Shown piece by piece: positions 8,182 to 15,870 of a stretch of DNA of 35,416 nucleotides. Under the pieces are notes generated by a model. It worked only from the letters and a program-made list of their open reading frames with translations. It had not been told where the DNA came from and ran no database searches. The translations under genes were made by a program, and so were the position numbers. The number at the start of each line of letters is the position of its first letter. The first letter of the stretch is position 1. The DNA is from Acidobacteriota bacterium (lineage in GTDB: Bacteria > Acidobacteriota > Terriglobia > Bryobacterales > Bryobacteraceae): NCBI GenBank assembly GCA_016213775.1, contig JACQZR010000115.1:1-35416 (forward strand), written 5' to 3'.

Positions 8182-11100
8182 TCAGAAGTAGATTTTCGCG
8201 CCGAGAACCACGCGTCGGGCGTCGATCGTCGCCGTGTAGGCGCCGAAGGTGCCGTTCACCTGTCGTCCCTGGGCATCGAAACGGCCGGTGGTGTCGACTC
8301 CAGAGAAGTTGGTGTGGTTGAAGAAATTGTAGAACTCGAAACGGAATTGGAGCCGGCGCTGCTCGTTAGCACCGAGCGGAATGTTCTTGTAGAAAGAAAC
8401 ATCGAACACGTTCTGGCCGGGTCCGCGGATGAGGTCTTTGGCGGCGGTGCCGATGCCAAGGCCCGCCCGCGTGGGAGGCTGCACGACATCGGTGTTGAAG
8501 TGGCGGAGGATCGTGCGATCGCCCTTGGGAAGCACGGGATTGCCTGTCAGCACGACGCGGCTGTCGACACCTGCGCCGCTACCACCGACGATGTCCTGGC
8601 TGACCACCAGTGAGTAGCCAATGCCGAGGGGCGAGCCGCTGGTGAAGGTAGTAACGCCGGCAACATCCCAGTTGTCAAAGACCCACTTCGCGTGGCCGAT
8701 GTTCGCCACTTTGCTCAGCTTCGGCAGCGAATAGATGTAGTTGAAGACGAAGTTGTGCGTGCGGTCGAAGTTACCTTTTCCGTAGTTGCGCATGCGGTAG
8801 TTGAGGAAAGGGTTCACCGAGTCGTTGTTGCCGTTGACGAGGTTCATCGATTTGGACCACGTCCAGGAGAGACCAAACTGCAGGCCCTTGGAGAAGCGCT
8901 TGTTGATCTGTGTCTGCATGGAGTGGTAGTTGGAGGTCGATCCAAATTCGAGGTACTGGATATCCGCGTAACCCGGCAGCGGCCGCAGGAAATTGTCGGG
9001 AAGCGGGGTGCCGGTGGTGGAGTCGATGGAAGAGGGGAGGAAGCGCGTTCCGTAGGCGACCGCGTTGAGACTGCGGCGCTGCATTAAATGACGCGCCACG
9101 CTGCCCACATAAGACACGTCCAGGACGGTGCCGAAGCCGAGGTTCTGCTGAATGCCGAGGCTCCAGTTGTAGACAGTAGGAGGTGTGTAGTCGCGCTGAA
9201 AACTGGTGACGCCGCCCGGGCTGATGCGGAGCGGGCTGGAAAGCAGATCGGCCATGGTTACATAGGTTGCCGTGCTGGTGACGGTGAGCGGGGGCAGTTC
9301 GCGGTGGATGAGGATCTGGTCGTCATTGAACCGGTCGTAGAAGAAGCCTGCGCCGCCGCGGATTGCGGTCTTGCCGTTGCCAAACACGTCGAGCGCGAAG
9401 CCGAGGCGCGGGGCCACTTGAATGGGCGGTGTATTGGCGAGGTGTTCGTTCACCACGGTCATGCCCTGGAACGGAGCCACGCCGGAAGCGAACTGTCCGA
9501 TGACGGCGGCGGAGAGTTCCTGGCCGGTAACGGGGTCGCGTCCGACGCGTGCATTGGCGGCGTTGCGGAAGGGCTGGATCAATGCGGGCTGTTTGGTGCG
9601 GTCGTAGACCAGGGGATTAAAGTAAGCGAGTTGGTCGCCTGCGCTCCAGCTCGGTTGAATGAGGTAGAAGCGGACGCCGGCGTCGATGGTGAGGTGGCGC
9701 GAGACCTTCCAGGTGTCCTGTGCGAACCATTCCAGGTTGACGTAGCGGGAGTGGCCGTGCGGGTGGTTGGTGGATTCGGTGTAGCTCTGGACGCTGCCCA
9801 GAATGGCGTTCGAATACGCGTAGTTGGTATCGAACGGATTGTTGACGTCGCGATTGAAATTGAAGGTTCCGTTAAAGGAAGATCCGCGAGCTGCGTTGCG
9901 CGTGGTCTTCTCCAGATAGAAACCGAATTTCATATTGTGCGCGCCGTGGACCATGGAGAAGTTGTCTGACCAGTTCCAGATGTTGTTAGTGCCGAAGAAG
10001 GGGTAGCGGCCTTCGATATTGAGCACACCGGCGTTGGGTACGCCGCCGAAGTTGGCATTCGGAATGAGGTTTGACGGGTTGGCCGCGGGGAAGAACTGCG
10101 GCAGGTTGAGCCCGATCTTAGAGCGGGTGTTACGGTCGAGCCCGGCCTCATTCAAGGGGTCGATGGTCTGCTTGGCGCGGTTGATACCGAAAGTGAATTC
10201 GTTGACCTTGGTGGGGCTGAAGGTGTGGATCAGGGTGGCCACCGAGCCGGCGGACCGGATCTGGTATTTGAGAGGAAGCTGCGGCCAACTGGAGCTGGCG
10301 AGAACGAAATCGAATTCGCCTTTATAAGCTTCGTAGTCGTTGATGCCGCGCCAGTAGAACTGGGTGCGCGGTCCGATGTTCCAGTCGATGCGGAGGATGG
10401 AATCGCGGCGTGGCTGCTCGATGGGCGCCTGGATGAGGGCGTTAAAGGAGCGGGCGGGGTCAGTGGCGTTGGGCAGCGGGAAAATGTTCATCAACGCCTG
10501 GCCGTTCTTGTCGATTCTGTTGGAGGGGATGCGATTACCGGCGAAGGGGGCCTTGGCGAGCGGGTCAGTGATGACGATCAACGTGCCTCCCTGGTCGCGC
10601 GACTCGGAGAAGTCGCCGGCGCGTTCGAGAGCGGTGGGGAAGGTGCGGCGTTGCAGGCTGCTGGGATAGCGACGGGGGAGGAATTCCTGCGACCAGAAGA
10701 AGAAGAGCTTGTCGCGGTTTTTGTTGAAGGAGCCGATGCGGACCGGGCCGCCGACGAAGTAGCCCGGGTAATTGAAACGGTAGACGGGCTTGGGCAAACT
10801 GCCGCGATTGCGGAAGAACTCGTTCGCGTTGAGCGCTTCGTTTCGGACGAAGTAATAGGCGCCGCCGTGGAACTCTTTGCCGCCGCTCTTGATGATGGTG
10901 TTGATGGTGCCGCCGGAAGAGCGTCCGTATTCGGCCTGATAGTTGGAGAGCAGGACTTTGATCTCGGCCACTGCGTCAACGGAGGGGGCGAGGTAGGGGC
11001 CGGTCATGGAGCCGGTGTCGAGCGAGGAGACGCCGTCGAGGGTGAGGTTGAGTGTGCCTGTGCGACCGCCGTTGACGCTGACGCTGCTCAGGTTGTTCCA

Positions 11101-11625
11101 GCCCGGGGCGTTGCGGTTTTGCGTGTCGATGATGCCGGGGAGCAGTTTCAGCAAGCCGAGGTAGTCTCGCCCTTTGAGTGGGACGTTTTGGGTTTGTTCG
11201 AGTGAGATGAGGCCGCTACGTTCGGCCGATTGGGTTTGCAGGCGAGCGGTTTCGGCCTGTACTTCCACGGTCTGGGTCATCTCGCCGACCTGCAGCTCGA
11301 TTCTGGTGAGCACAACACGCTCGGCGGTGGGGACGATGATCCGGTTTTCCTCGTAGCGTTTGAAGCCCTTGGCACTGACGACGAGGCGGAAGGTGCCGGG
11401 GAGCAGTTGTGTGAAGACGAAGTCGCCGGAAGTGTCTGTCTTGGACTGCCGTAATTGGGACGTGGCGACATTGGTGAGAGTCGCCTCGGCGTCGGGAATG
11501 GCGGCGCCAGTGGAATCGACCACGGAACCGCTGATGGAGCCAGTGAGACCCTGGCCGTAGACAGGCGCACACAGGGCGGACACGGCGAACAGAGTGATAA
11601 GGAAACGAAGAGAGAAACTTCTCAT
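8182..11625 (-). CDS. TonB-dependent receptor with N-terminal carboxypeptidase-regulatory-like domain
   Basis: The 1147-residue product starts with a signal peptide (MRSFSLRFLITLFAVSALCAPVYGQ, cut after GQ). A carboxypeptidase-regulatory-like beta-sandwich follows (GSISGSVVDSTGAAIPDAEATL, then TSGDFVFTQLLPGTF), then a plug domain around 'NVPLKGRDYLGLLKLLPGI' and 'GGTINTIIKSGG', and a very long barrel. It ends VVLGAKIYF, with the terminal Phe expected for BAM-inserted outer-membrane barrels. This is the Oar-like class expanded in acidobacteria and thought to import large or oligomeric substrates with TonB energy. The ATG at 11625 is chosen for its AGGAGG site ten bases upstream and for the signal peptide. 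It stands alone, with no SusD-like partner or TonB/ExbB nearby. The substrate is unknown. Confidence 0.93.
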   Translation of the reverse strand: MRSFSLRFLITLFAVSALCAPVYGQGLTGSISGSVVDSTGAAIPDAEATLTNVATSQLRQSKTDTSGDFVFTQLLPGTFRLVVSAKGFKRYEENRIIVPTAERVVLTRIELQVGEMTQTVEVQAETARLQTQSAERSGLISLEQTQNVPLKGRDYLGLLKLLPGIIDTQNRNAPGWNNLSSVSVNGGRTGTLNLTLDGVSSLDTGSMTGPYLAPSVDAVAEIKVLLSNYQAEYGRSSGGTINTIIKSGGKEFHGGAYYFVRNEALNANEFFRNRGSLPKPVYRFNYPGYFVGGPVRIGSFNKNRDKLFFFWSQEFLPRRYPSSLQRRTFPTALERAGDFSESRDQGGTLIVITDPLAKAPFAGNRIPSNRIDKNGQALMNIFPLPNATDPARSFNALIQAPIEQPRRDSILRIDWNIGPRTQFYWRGINDYEAYKGEFDFVLASSSWPQLPLKYQIRSAGSVATLIHTFSPTKVNEFTFGINRAKQTIDPLNEAGLDRNTRSKIGLNLPQFFPAANPSNLIPNANFGGVPNAGVLNIEGRYPFFGTNNIWNWSDNFSMVHGAHNMKFGFYLEKTTRNAARGSSFNGTFNFNRDVNNPFDTNYAYSNAILGSVQSYTESTNHPHGHSRYVNLEWFAQDTWKVSRHLTIDAGVRFYLIQPSWSAGDQLAYFNPLVYDRTKQPALIQPFRNAANARVGRDPVTGQELSAAVIGQFASGVAPFQGMTVVNEHLANTPPIQVAPRLGFALDVFGNGKTAIRGGAGFFYDRFNDDQILIHRELPPLTVTSTATYVTMADLLSSPLRISPGGVTSFQRDYTPPTVYNWSLGIQQNLGFGTVLDVSYVGSVARHLMQRRSLNAVAYGTRFLPSSIDSTTGTPLPDNFLRPLPGYADIQYLEFGSTSNYHSMQTQINKRFSKGLQFGLSWTWSKSMNLVNGNNDSVNPFLNYRMRNYGKGNFDRTHNFVFNYIYSLPKLSKVANIGHAKWVFDNWDVAGVTTFTSGSPLGIGYSLVVSQDIVGGSGAGVDSRVVLTGNPVLPKGDRTILRHFNTDVVQPPTRAGLGIGTAAKDLIRGPGQNVFDVSFYKNIPLGANEQRRLQFRFEFYNFFNHTNFSGVDTTGRFDAQGRQVNGTFGAYTATIDARRVVLGAKIYF

Positions 11626-11634
11626 ATGGACTAA

Positions 11635-11697
11635 CCTCCTGCGCGCAAGCAGATTCCAACAGGCATCCACCGACCCCTAAAGTTACTCGCCAGTATA
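11635..11697 (-). promoter_or_regulatory. Promoter -10 and Shine-Dalgarno of the TonB receptor gene
   Basis: On the minus strand TATACT (11697-11692) is a good -10 box, giving a leader of about 60 bases. AGGAGG (11640-11635) is an unusually perfect ribosome site 9 bases before the ATG. No clear -35 is seen. The same hexamer is palindromic at its core, so a plus-strand promoter cannot be excluded. Confidence 0.5.
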
Positions 11698-11794
11698 CTC
11701 CGTTTTTCGGTTGAAATTATGGCGTGGTGGTGCATGCGGGCGGTAGTGTGTCATAGTCGAATTTTCGCCACCACGGGAGTGGCCGCAAAGCAAT

Positions 11795-12814
11795 ATGGCA
11801 AAAGCGAAGGGCTTTGAAGAGATCGACATCGCGGCGTTTCCACACAACACAGTGACACGGTTTGCGAAGACGCTCTGTCTTTCGTGCGTTGCGGACACGT
11901 TCACGAAGTTGTTGGGGATGGCTCCGCGAACAGCGTTACAGGAGATGAAGAGCTACACGCCTTCGGCTGCGGAACTTACCAGCCACAGCGCGACGCGTCC
12001 GTATTTCGAACCGGCGGAGCCGGATGCCCGCTGTCCGTATTGCGATGCTGCTTCCACCAGGCACGCGCGACTGCTGGCTTACCGCATCGAAGGCGGTAAG
12101 GCGACAGACGGCCCGCGGCGGAAGCTGATCGGGTCGCTGCCGGAAGGTGAGTTCGCGGTGATTGAGGAGAAATCCACGCAGGATGAAGCGTTCGTGGATT
12201 GGCTCACCCGCATGGCGCAGCTCGATCAGGCTGACGAGGAATGGCTCCGCAAGATCACGCAAGCGTATCTGGAGCGGAAACTCCCTAAGGAGAACTGGCA
12301 GGAGGTGCTGAGCGGGGTCTGGACGGCCCGCCGGTCGGTCCGTTTGGAAGAAGGCTGGGAGGTGGACAACCGGCGGCTGTTTCTGTCGACTCCGTTGTAT
12401 GCCGAGGCGATGGTGGTGCAGTATCTGGTGAGCCGGTCGCAGCACGGCGGCGGATTGACGATTGAAGGGCGGCTGACTTTGCCGGAGTTGGTCTTGCGGC
12501 TGCGGCACATGGGGTTCTTGCGCGCGCACGGGATCAGCGCTCATAGTCCGGGCGACGTGCTTGAGGCGCTGATGCACCTGCTGGCCGGGGACGGTGGCGT
12601 GAAGCTCTACTATGTCGTCGACCGGAGAGATTTTCTGGAGAAACTGTCGGCGATCAAGCCCGCGCCGCCTCCGGCGAAGAAGGCGGTGAAGAAAGCCGCG
12701 AAGAAGAAGGCAGTGGTGAAGAAGGCAGTGGTGAAGAAGGCAGTCGCGAAGAAGGCAGTGGCGAAGAAGAAGGCCGTGAAGAAGACGGCGTTAAAGAAGG
12801 CGAAGCGGAAGTAG
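11795..12814 (+). CDS. Uncharacterised protein with paired Cys motifs and histone-H1-like Lys/Ala tail
   Basis: I do not recognise the 339-residue family. The first ~285 residues are mixed, soluble and mostly helical, with two CxxC pairs, C28-x2-C31 (LCLSC) and C80-x2-C83 (RCPYC), which could bind one zinc. The region 160-285 contains WTARRSVRLEEGWEVDNRRLFLS and a late 'RLTLPELVLRLRHMGFLRAHG' segment resembling a helical bundle; 'VKLYYVVDRRDFLEKLSAI' closes the core. From about residue 290 the protein is an extended basic tail of AKKAV/VVKKA units, like eukaryotic H1 C-termini and bacterial H1-like or HU-tail proteins. This suggests nucleic-acid contact. There is no signal peptide, so it is cytoplasmic. 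The ribosome site is weak. It is followed in the same frame, after TAG and three bases, by a crotonase gene and is probably cotranscribed with it. Confidence 0.82.
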   Translation: MAKAKGFEEIDIAAFPHNTVTRFAKTLCLSCVADTFTKLLGMAPRTALQEMKSYTPSAAELTSHSATRPYFEPAEPDARCPYCDAASTRHARLLAYRIEGGKATDGPRRKLIGSLPEGEFAVIEEKSTQDEAFVDWLTRMAQLDQADEEWLRKITQAYLERKLPKENWQEVLSGVWTARRSVRLEEGWEVDNRRLFLSTPLYAEAMVVQYLVSRSQHGGGLTIEGRLTLPELVLRLRHMGFLRAHGISAHSPGDVLEALMHLLAGDGGVKLYYVVDRRDFLEKLSAIKPAPPPAKKAVKKAAKKKAVVKKAVVKKAVAKKAVAKKKAVKKTALKKAKRK

Positions 12815-12817
12815 CTG

Positions 12818-13552
12818 ATGCCTGCAGTGTTTGCGATCACCCTGAATCGGCCCGAGAAGCGCAATGCGCTGGACCGCGCGTCGGTGGAGCGCCTGCGAGC
12901 GGAGCTGCGCCGGGCGAGTGAGGATCGTGAAGCACGCGTGGTTCTCTTGAGCGGCGAGGGGAAGGACTTTTGCTCTGGCGCGGACCTTGCCGCGCTGCAG
13001 CAGATCCGCGACGCGTCCATCACCGACAATTTCGATGACGCGAAGATGCTCGGCGATCTGTTTCTGGAAATGCGGGCGCACCGGCTTCCGGTCATTGCCG
13101 CGGTTCGCGGCCGTGTGCTGGCGGGCGGCTGCGGTTTGGCGCTGGCGGCTGACCTGGTGATTGCGAGTGACAACGCGGTGTTCGGCTATCCCGAAGTGCG
13201 AATCGGCTTCGTTCCCGCGATGGTGATGGCGATTCTGCGGAGATCGGCGCCGGAGAAACTGGCGTTCGATCTTCTCACCACGGGCCGTACGTTCACGGCC
13301 GCGGACGCGCTGCGGTATGGACTGATCAACGCCGTCTACGCGGATGCAGGGTTTGACTCTGCTGCTGAAGCCTACGCGCAGGAGATGGCTGCGCGGCCTG
13401 CATCGGCGGTGCAGTTGACCAAAGAGCTGCTATATCATATGGACTCCTTGCCCTTCGCCGCGGCGATCCATGCCGGCGCGCAGATCAACGCGATCGCGCG
13501 CATGACGGAAGATTGCCGCAAAGGGATCGACCGCTTCTTGAAGAAGGATTAG
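12818..13552 (+). CDS. Enoyl-CoA hydratase/isomerase family protein
   Basis: This 244-residue crotonase-fold protein opens directly with FAITLNRPEKRNAL, so the usual first short strand is cut to a few residues. The oxyanion-hole segments are visible (GEGKDFCSGADLAAL, then GRVLAGGCGLALAADLVIA). The Glu corresponding to the second catalytic acid of rat crotonase is present as E126 in FGYPEVRIGFVPA. The first acid position is Gly (G106 in GGCGL), as in several hydratase subfamilies related to LiuC or methylglutaconyl-CoA hydratase. The reaction is therefore likely hydration or lyase chemistry on an acyl-CoA, with the substrate unknown. It begins 3 bases after the previous stop and ends 4 bases before the DapA-family gene, so the three genes form a tight operon. 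Confidence 0.88.
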   Translation: MPAVFAITLNRPEKRNALDRASVERLRAELRRASEDREARVVLLSGEGKDFCSGADLAALQQIRDASITDNFDDAKMLGDLFLEMRAHRLPVIAAVRGRVLAGGCGLALAADLVIASDNAVFGYPEVRIGFVPAMVMAILRRSAPEKLAFDLLTTGRTFTAADALRYGLINAVYADAGFDSAAEAYAQEMAARPASAVQLTKELLYHMDSLPFAAAIHAGAQINAIARMTEDCRKGIDRFLKKD

Positions 13553-13556
13553 CTGT

Positions 13557-14516
13557 ATGCCCAATCGCAGAACGTTCCTGCAATCGCTGGCCGCCGCTGC
13601 TGTCGCGCATGTTGCGCCCGGCAAGGAGGCCAAACTCCTGGCTGGTATCTTCCCGATCGTGCAAACGCCCTTCACCAACGACGATCAGTTGGATACCAAA
13701 GTGCTTGCCGCCGAGATCCGCTTTCTGGACAGGATTGGGGTGCACGGGGTGGTGTGGCCGCAATTGGCCAGCGAGTACTTTGACCTGACCAAAGAGGAAC
13801 GGATGGCGGGGATGGAAGTGGTGGCTGGGGCTGGAAAATCGCTCAAGCCCGCGGTGGTGCTAGGGGTTCAAGGTGATGACATCGCCTCGGCGCTGGAATA
13901 CACCAAACATGCCGAGAAACTGGCGCCGGACGCCTTGATCGCGCTGCCGCCGCGGCAATGGAAAGACAAGGACAAGATCGCCGATTACTACAAAGCCATC
14001 AGCGACAATTCGGCGCGTCCGCTATTCGCGCAGGCCATCGGGGACATGAGCGTGGACTTCATCCTCAAAATGGCGGCGCAATCCAGAAACCTGCGTTTCG
14101 TCAAAGACGAAGCAGGCGAGACGCTGCCCCGGATCAGCGAATTCCATAAGCGCGGCGGCGAGCTGATCCGCGGCGTGTTCACTGGCGGCCACGGCAAGAC
14201 GTTGGTGGATGAATTGATGCGCGGGTCGGCGGGGTCGATGCCTGCGGCTCCGTTTGGGGATTTGTATGTACAGGTGTGGAATGCGTGGCGGGCCGGGGAG
14301 CGGGCGAAAGCTATTGACGCGTTTTCGCGCGTTTCGCTGATGGTTTCGCAGGCAACAGCCTACGGGTTGCACGGGCTGAAGTATATGCTGCAACTGCGCG
14401 GCGTTTTCCCTAACACGAACTGCCGGAAATCGACGAAGGGGGCTTCATTTGATGAGCAGGCGAGACAGTCGATCAAGGAGAATATGCAATACATCCGGCC
14501 CTTCCTGAAGACCTAG
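13557..14516 (+). CDS. DapA/NAL-superfamily aldolase-like protein with Tat signal
   Basis: The 319-residue product has an N-terminal twin-arginine signal (NRRTFLQSLAAAAVAHVAPG) followed by a TIM-barrel of the dihydrodipicolinate synthase/N-acetylneuraminate lyase type: AGIFPIVQTPFTNDDQLD, GVHGVVWPQLASEYFDLTKEER and 'KPAVVLGVQG'. The Schiff-base lysine is K183 in LRFVKDEAGE. The Tyr normally seen two strands earlier (usually Y-N) is replaced by F157-A158-Q159 in PLFAQ, so it is unlikely to be authentic DapA. Family members catalyse aldol or dehydration reactions on 2-keto acids. Export by Tat would put the enzyme in the periplasm, which is unusual for the superfamily although similar annotated proteins occur in acidobacteria. 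It is translationally close-coupled to the crotonase gene. Confidence 0.88.
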   Translation: MPNRRTFLQSLAAAAVAHVAPGKEAKLLAGIFPIVQTPFTNDDQLDTKVLAAEIRFLDRIGVHGVVWPQLASEYFDLTKEERMAGMEVVAGAGKSLKPAVVLGVQGDDIASALEYTKHAEKLAPDALIALPPRQWKDKDKIADYYKAISDNSARPLFAQAIGDMSVDFILKMAAQSRNLRFVKDEAGETLPRISEFHKRGGELIRGVFTGGHGKTLVDELMRGSAGSMPAAPFGDLYVQVWNAWRAGERAKAIDAFSRVSLMVSQATAYGLHGLKYMLQLRGVFPNTNCRKSTKGASFDEQARQSIKENMQYIRPFLKT

Positions 14517-14607
14517 CCAAGAGGCTGTTACGTCTCCGCGACGGCGTGATGTTACCGAGTCAATTGTTGAAGTACTGCCGAACGGCCGATTGACGGCTTG
14601 ACATGCC

Positions 14608-15870
14608 TTAAGCGCGTTGGAACCATGCCTCTTTGGGGGCACGATACGACACTGCGAGTTCCGGGGTGGCAACCCGGCCTTTGCGCCGTTTGGATTCGAA
14701 CAGGAAGGCCAGCGCGCCGGTGGTGAGCAAGGTGCGCTCTACCGGATAGACGGGCTTCCCTGTCTGGAACATTTCGTCGACACAGCGTACAAGGCCGTCA
14801 AAGTGCGGCAGCGGACGGCCTGGCGCCGGGAGGCCGAAGAACGTGGACTCGACCGCCGCGGTTGCGCTACGCCGCATGGCAAAGGACCACTCCGCACCGG
14901 AAGGTCCGACGATCAATGCGGCGGCGCGAAGCCCGCTCTTATACTGCAATTGAAACAGCACCGGATTGCGGGACTCTTCTTCCAGCGTCAGCGGTTTCCG
15001 TTTGGGATTGCGCTTCTGGGCCTCGTCGATCAACGGCCGGGCCCACTTGCCCTCGGAGGCAAGCCATTCGAACACCGCGTTGCCTTGCACCCATTCGACG
15101 CCGTCGATTCCGGTCTCGCCACCTGCCCGGCGCTCAATCATGCATTGCAGCGATTCCAGCAAATGGAACCCATAGGCGTCGTGCGGGCCGTAGCCGACGC
15201 AGACAGCCGACTCTATCGGAGTCTCCAGTGGGATCTCCAATAGAGGCGTACGGATAGTCACCGGAATCGACGACCCCGCCATCCACGGGACCTTCAACCG
15301 CTTCGCGCGATCGTAAATGCCCTTGGCTTTCTCCCACGAATAGGAAAGGTGTTTGTCGAAGAAGGTCGGCACCACGCGGCCGGTCTTTTCGTACACGTCC
15401 AGAATCTGGTTGAACAACTCGTAGCGCGGATACATCTTCTGCCCGAGTTCGTTCTCGGGGTATTGTCCGTGCTCGCCGACAAAAACCACAGCATCCACGG
15501 CGAGCTTGTCCGAGCCAAGCGTCATCGCCGCGGCGATAGTGGGGTAGATCTTGAAGCCGAACCTCGCCGATAGATCGCGGCTCATATCCGTAGCCGGCAC
15601 CTGATCGGTATAGAGAGAAACCAGCCGGCTGCGCGACTCGTGGTGAACATTGTTCGCCGAGTAGCCACCGAGAATGCGGCCGAGGACAACGTCGGCGTGG
15701 GAGTAGTGGCGGTATTCGGTTACGATGCCCGCGACACGCTTCTTTCCCGCGGCCGCCTGGATGGCGGGAAGGAGCGTGGCAGCCGAGACGCCGAGGCACG
15801 ACTGGTGGAACAATCGCCGGGACAGGTTACTCGTCGGAGTCTTTGGATTCGATGGGAGGTGGTGGTTCAT
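14608..15870 (-). CDS. Tat-signal protein of unknown function
   Basis: From the ATG at 15870 the protein has 420 residues with a twin-arginine-type leader (LSRRLFHQSCLGVSAATLLPA) and cleavage near AIQAAAG. The mature part begins KKRVAGIVTEYRHYSHADVVLGRILGGY and contains VDAVVFVGEHGQYPENELGQKMYPRYELF, 'FFDKHLSYSWEKAKGIYDRA' and 'VCVGYGPHDAYGFHLLESLQCM'. I know this pattern only as a conserved hypothetical family of acidobacteria and planctomycetes. The first strand resembles a nucleotide-binding oxidoreductase of the Gfo/Idh type, but no clear NAD motif is visible. Conserved His, Asp and Glu residues would suit a hydrolase or lyase. Its start lies 44 bases inside the methyltransferase gene, so they share a transcript. 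Confidence 0.82.
   Translation of the reverse strand: MNHHLPSNPKTPTSNLSRRLFHQSCLGVSAATLLPAIQAAAGKKRVAGIVTEYRHYSHADVVLGRILGGYSANNVHHESRSRLVSLYTDQVPATDMSRDLSARFGFKIYPTIAAAMTLGSDKLAVDAVVFVGEHGQYPENELGQKMYPRYELFNQILDVYEKTGRVVPTFFDKHLSYSWEKAKGIYDRAKRLKVPWMAGSSIPVTIRTPLLEIPLETPIESAVCVGYGPHDAYGFHLLESLQCMIERRAGGETGIDGVEWVQGNAVFEWLASEGKWARPLIDEAQKRNPKRKPLTLEEESRNPVLFQLQYKSGLRAAALIVGPSGAEWSFAMRRSATAAVESTFFGLPAPGRPLPHFDGLVRCVDEMFQTGKPVYPVERTLLTTGALAFLFESKRRKGRVATPELAVSYRAPKEAWFQRA

Noticed and set aside
11683-11904. 73-codon minus-strand frame upstream of the TonB receptor
   Set aside because: It overlaps the promoter and the start of the Cys-pair gene and shows no ribosome site or protein-like pattern.
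12812-12820. Stop-codon readthrough joining the H1-tail protein to the crotonase
   Set aside because: The genes share a frame around TAG and three bases, but an ATG follows at once and the crotonase is complete in itself; no readthrough signal is seen.
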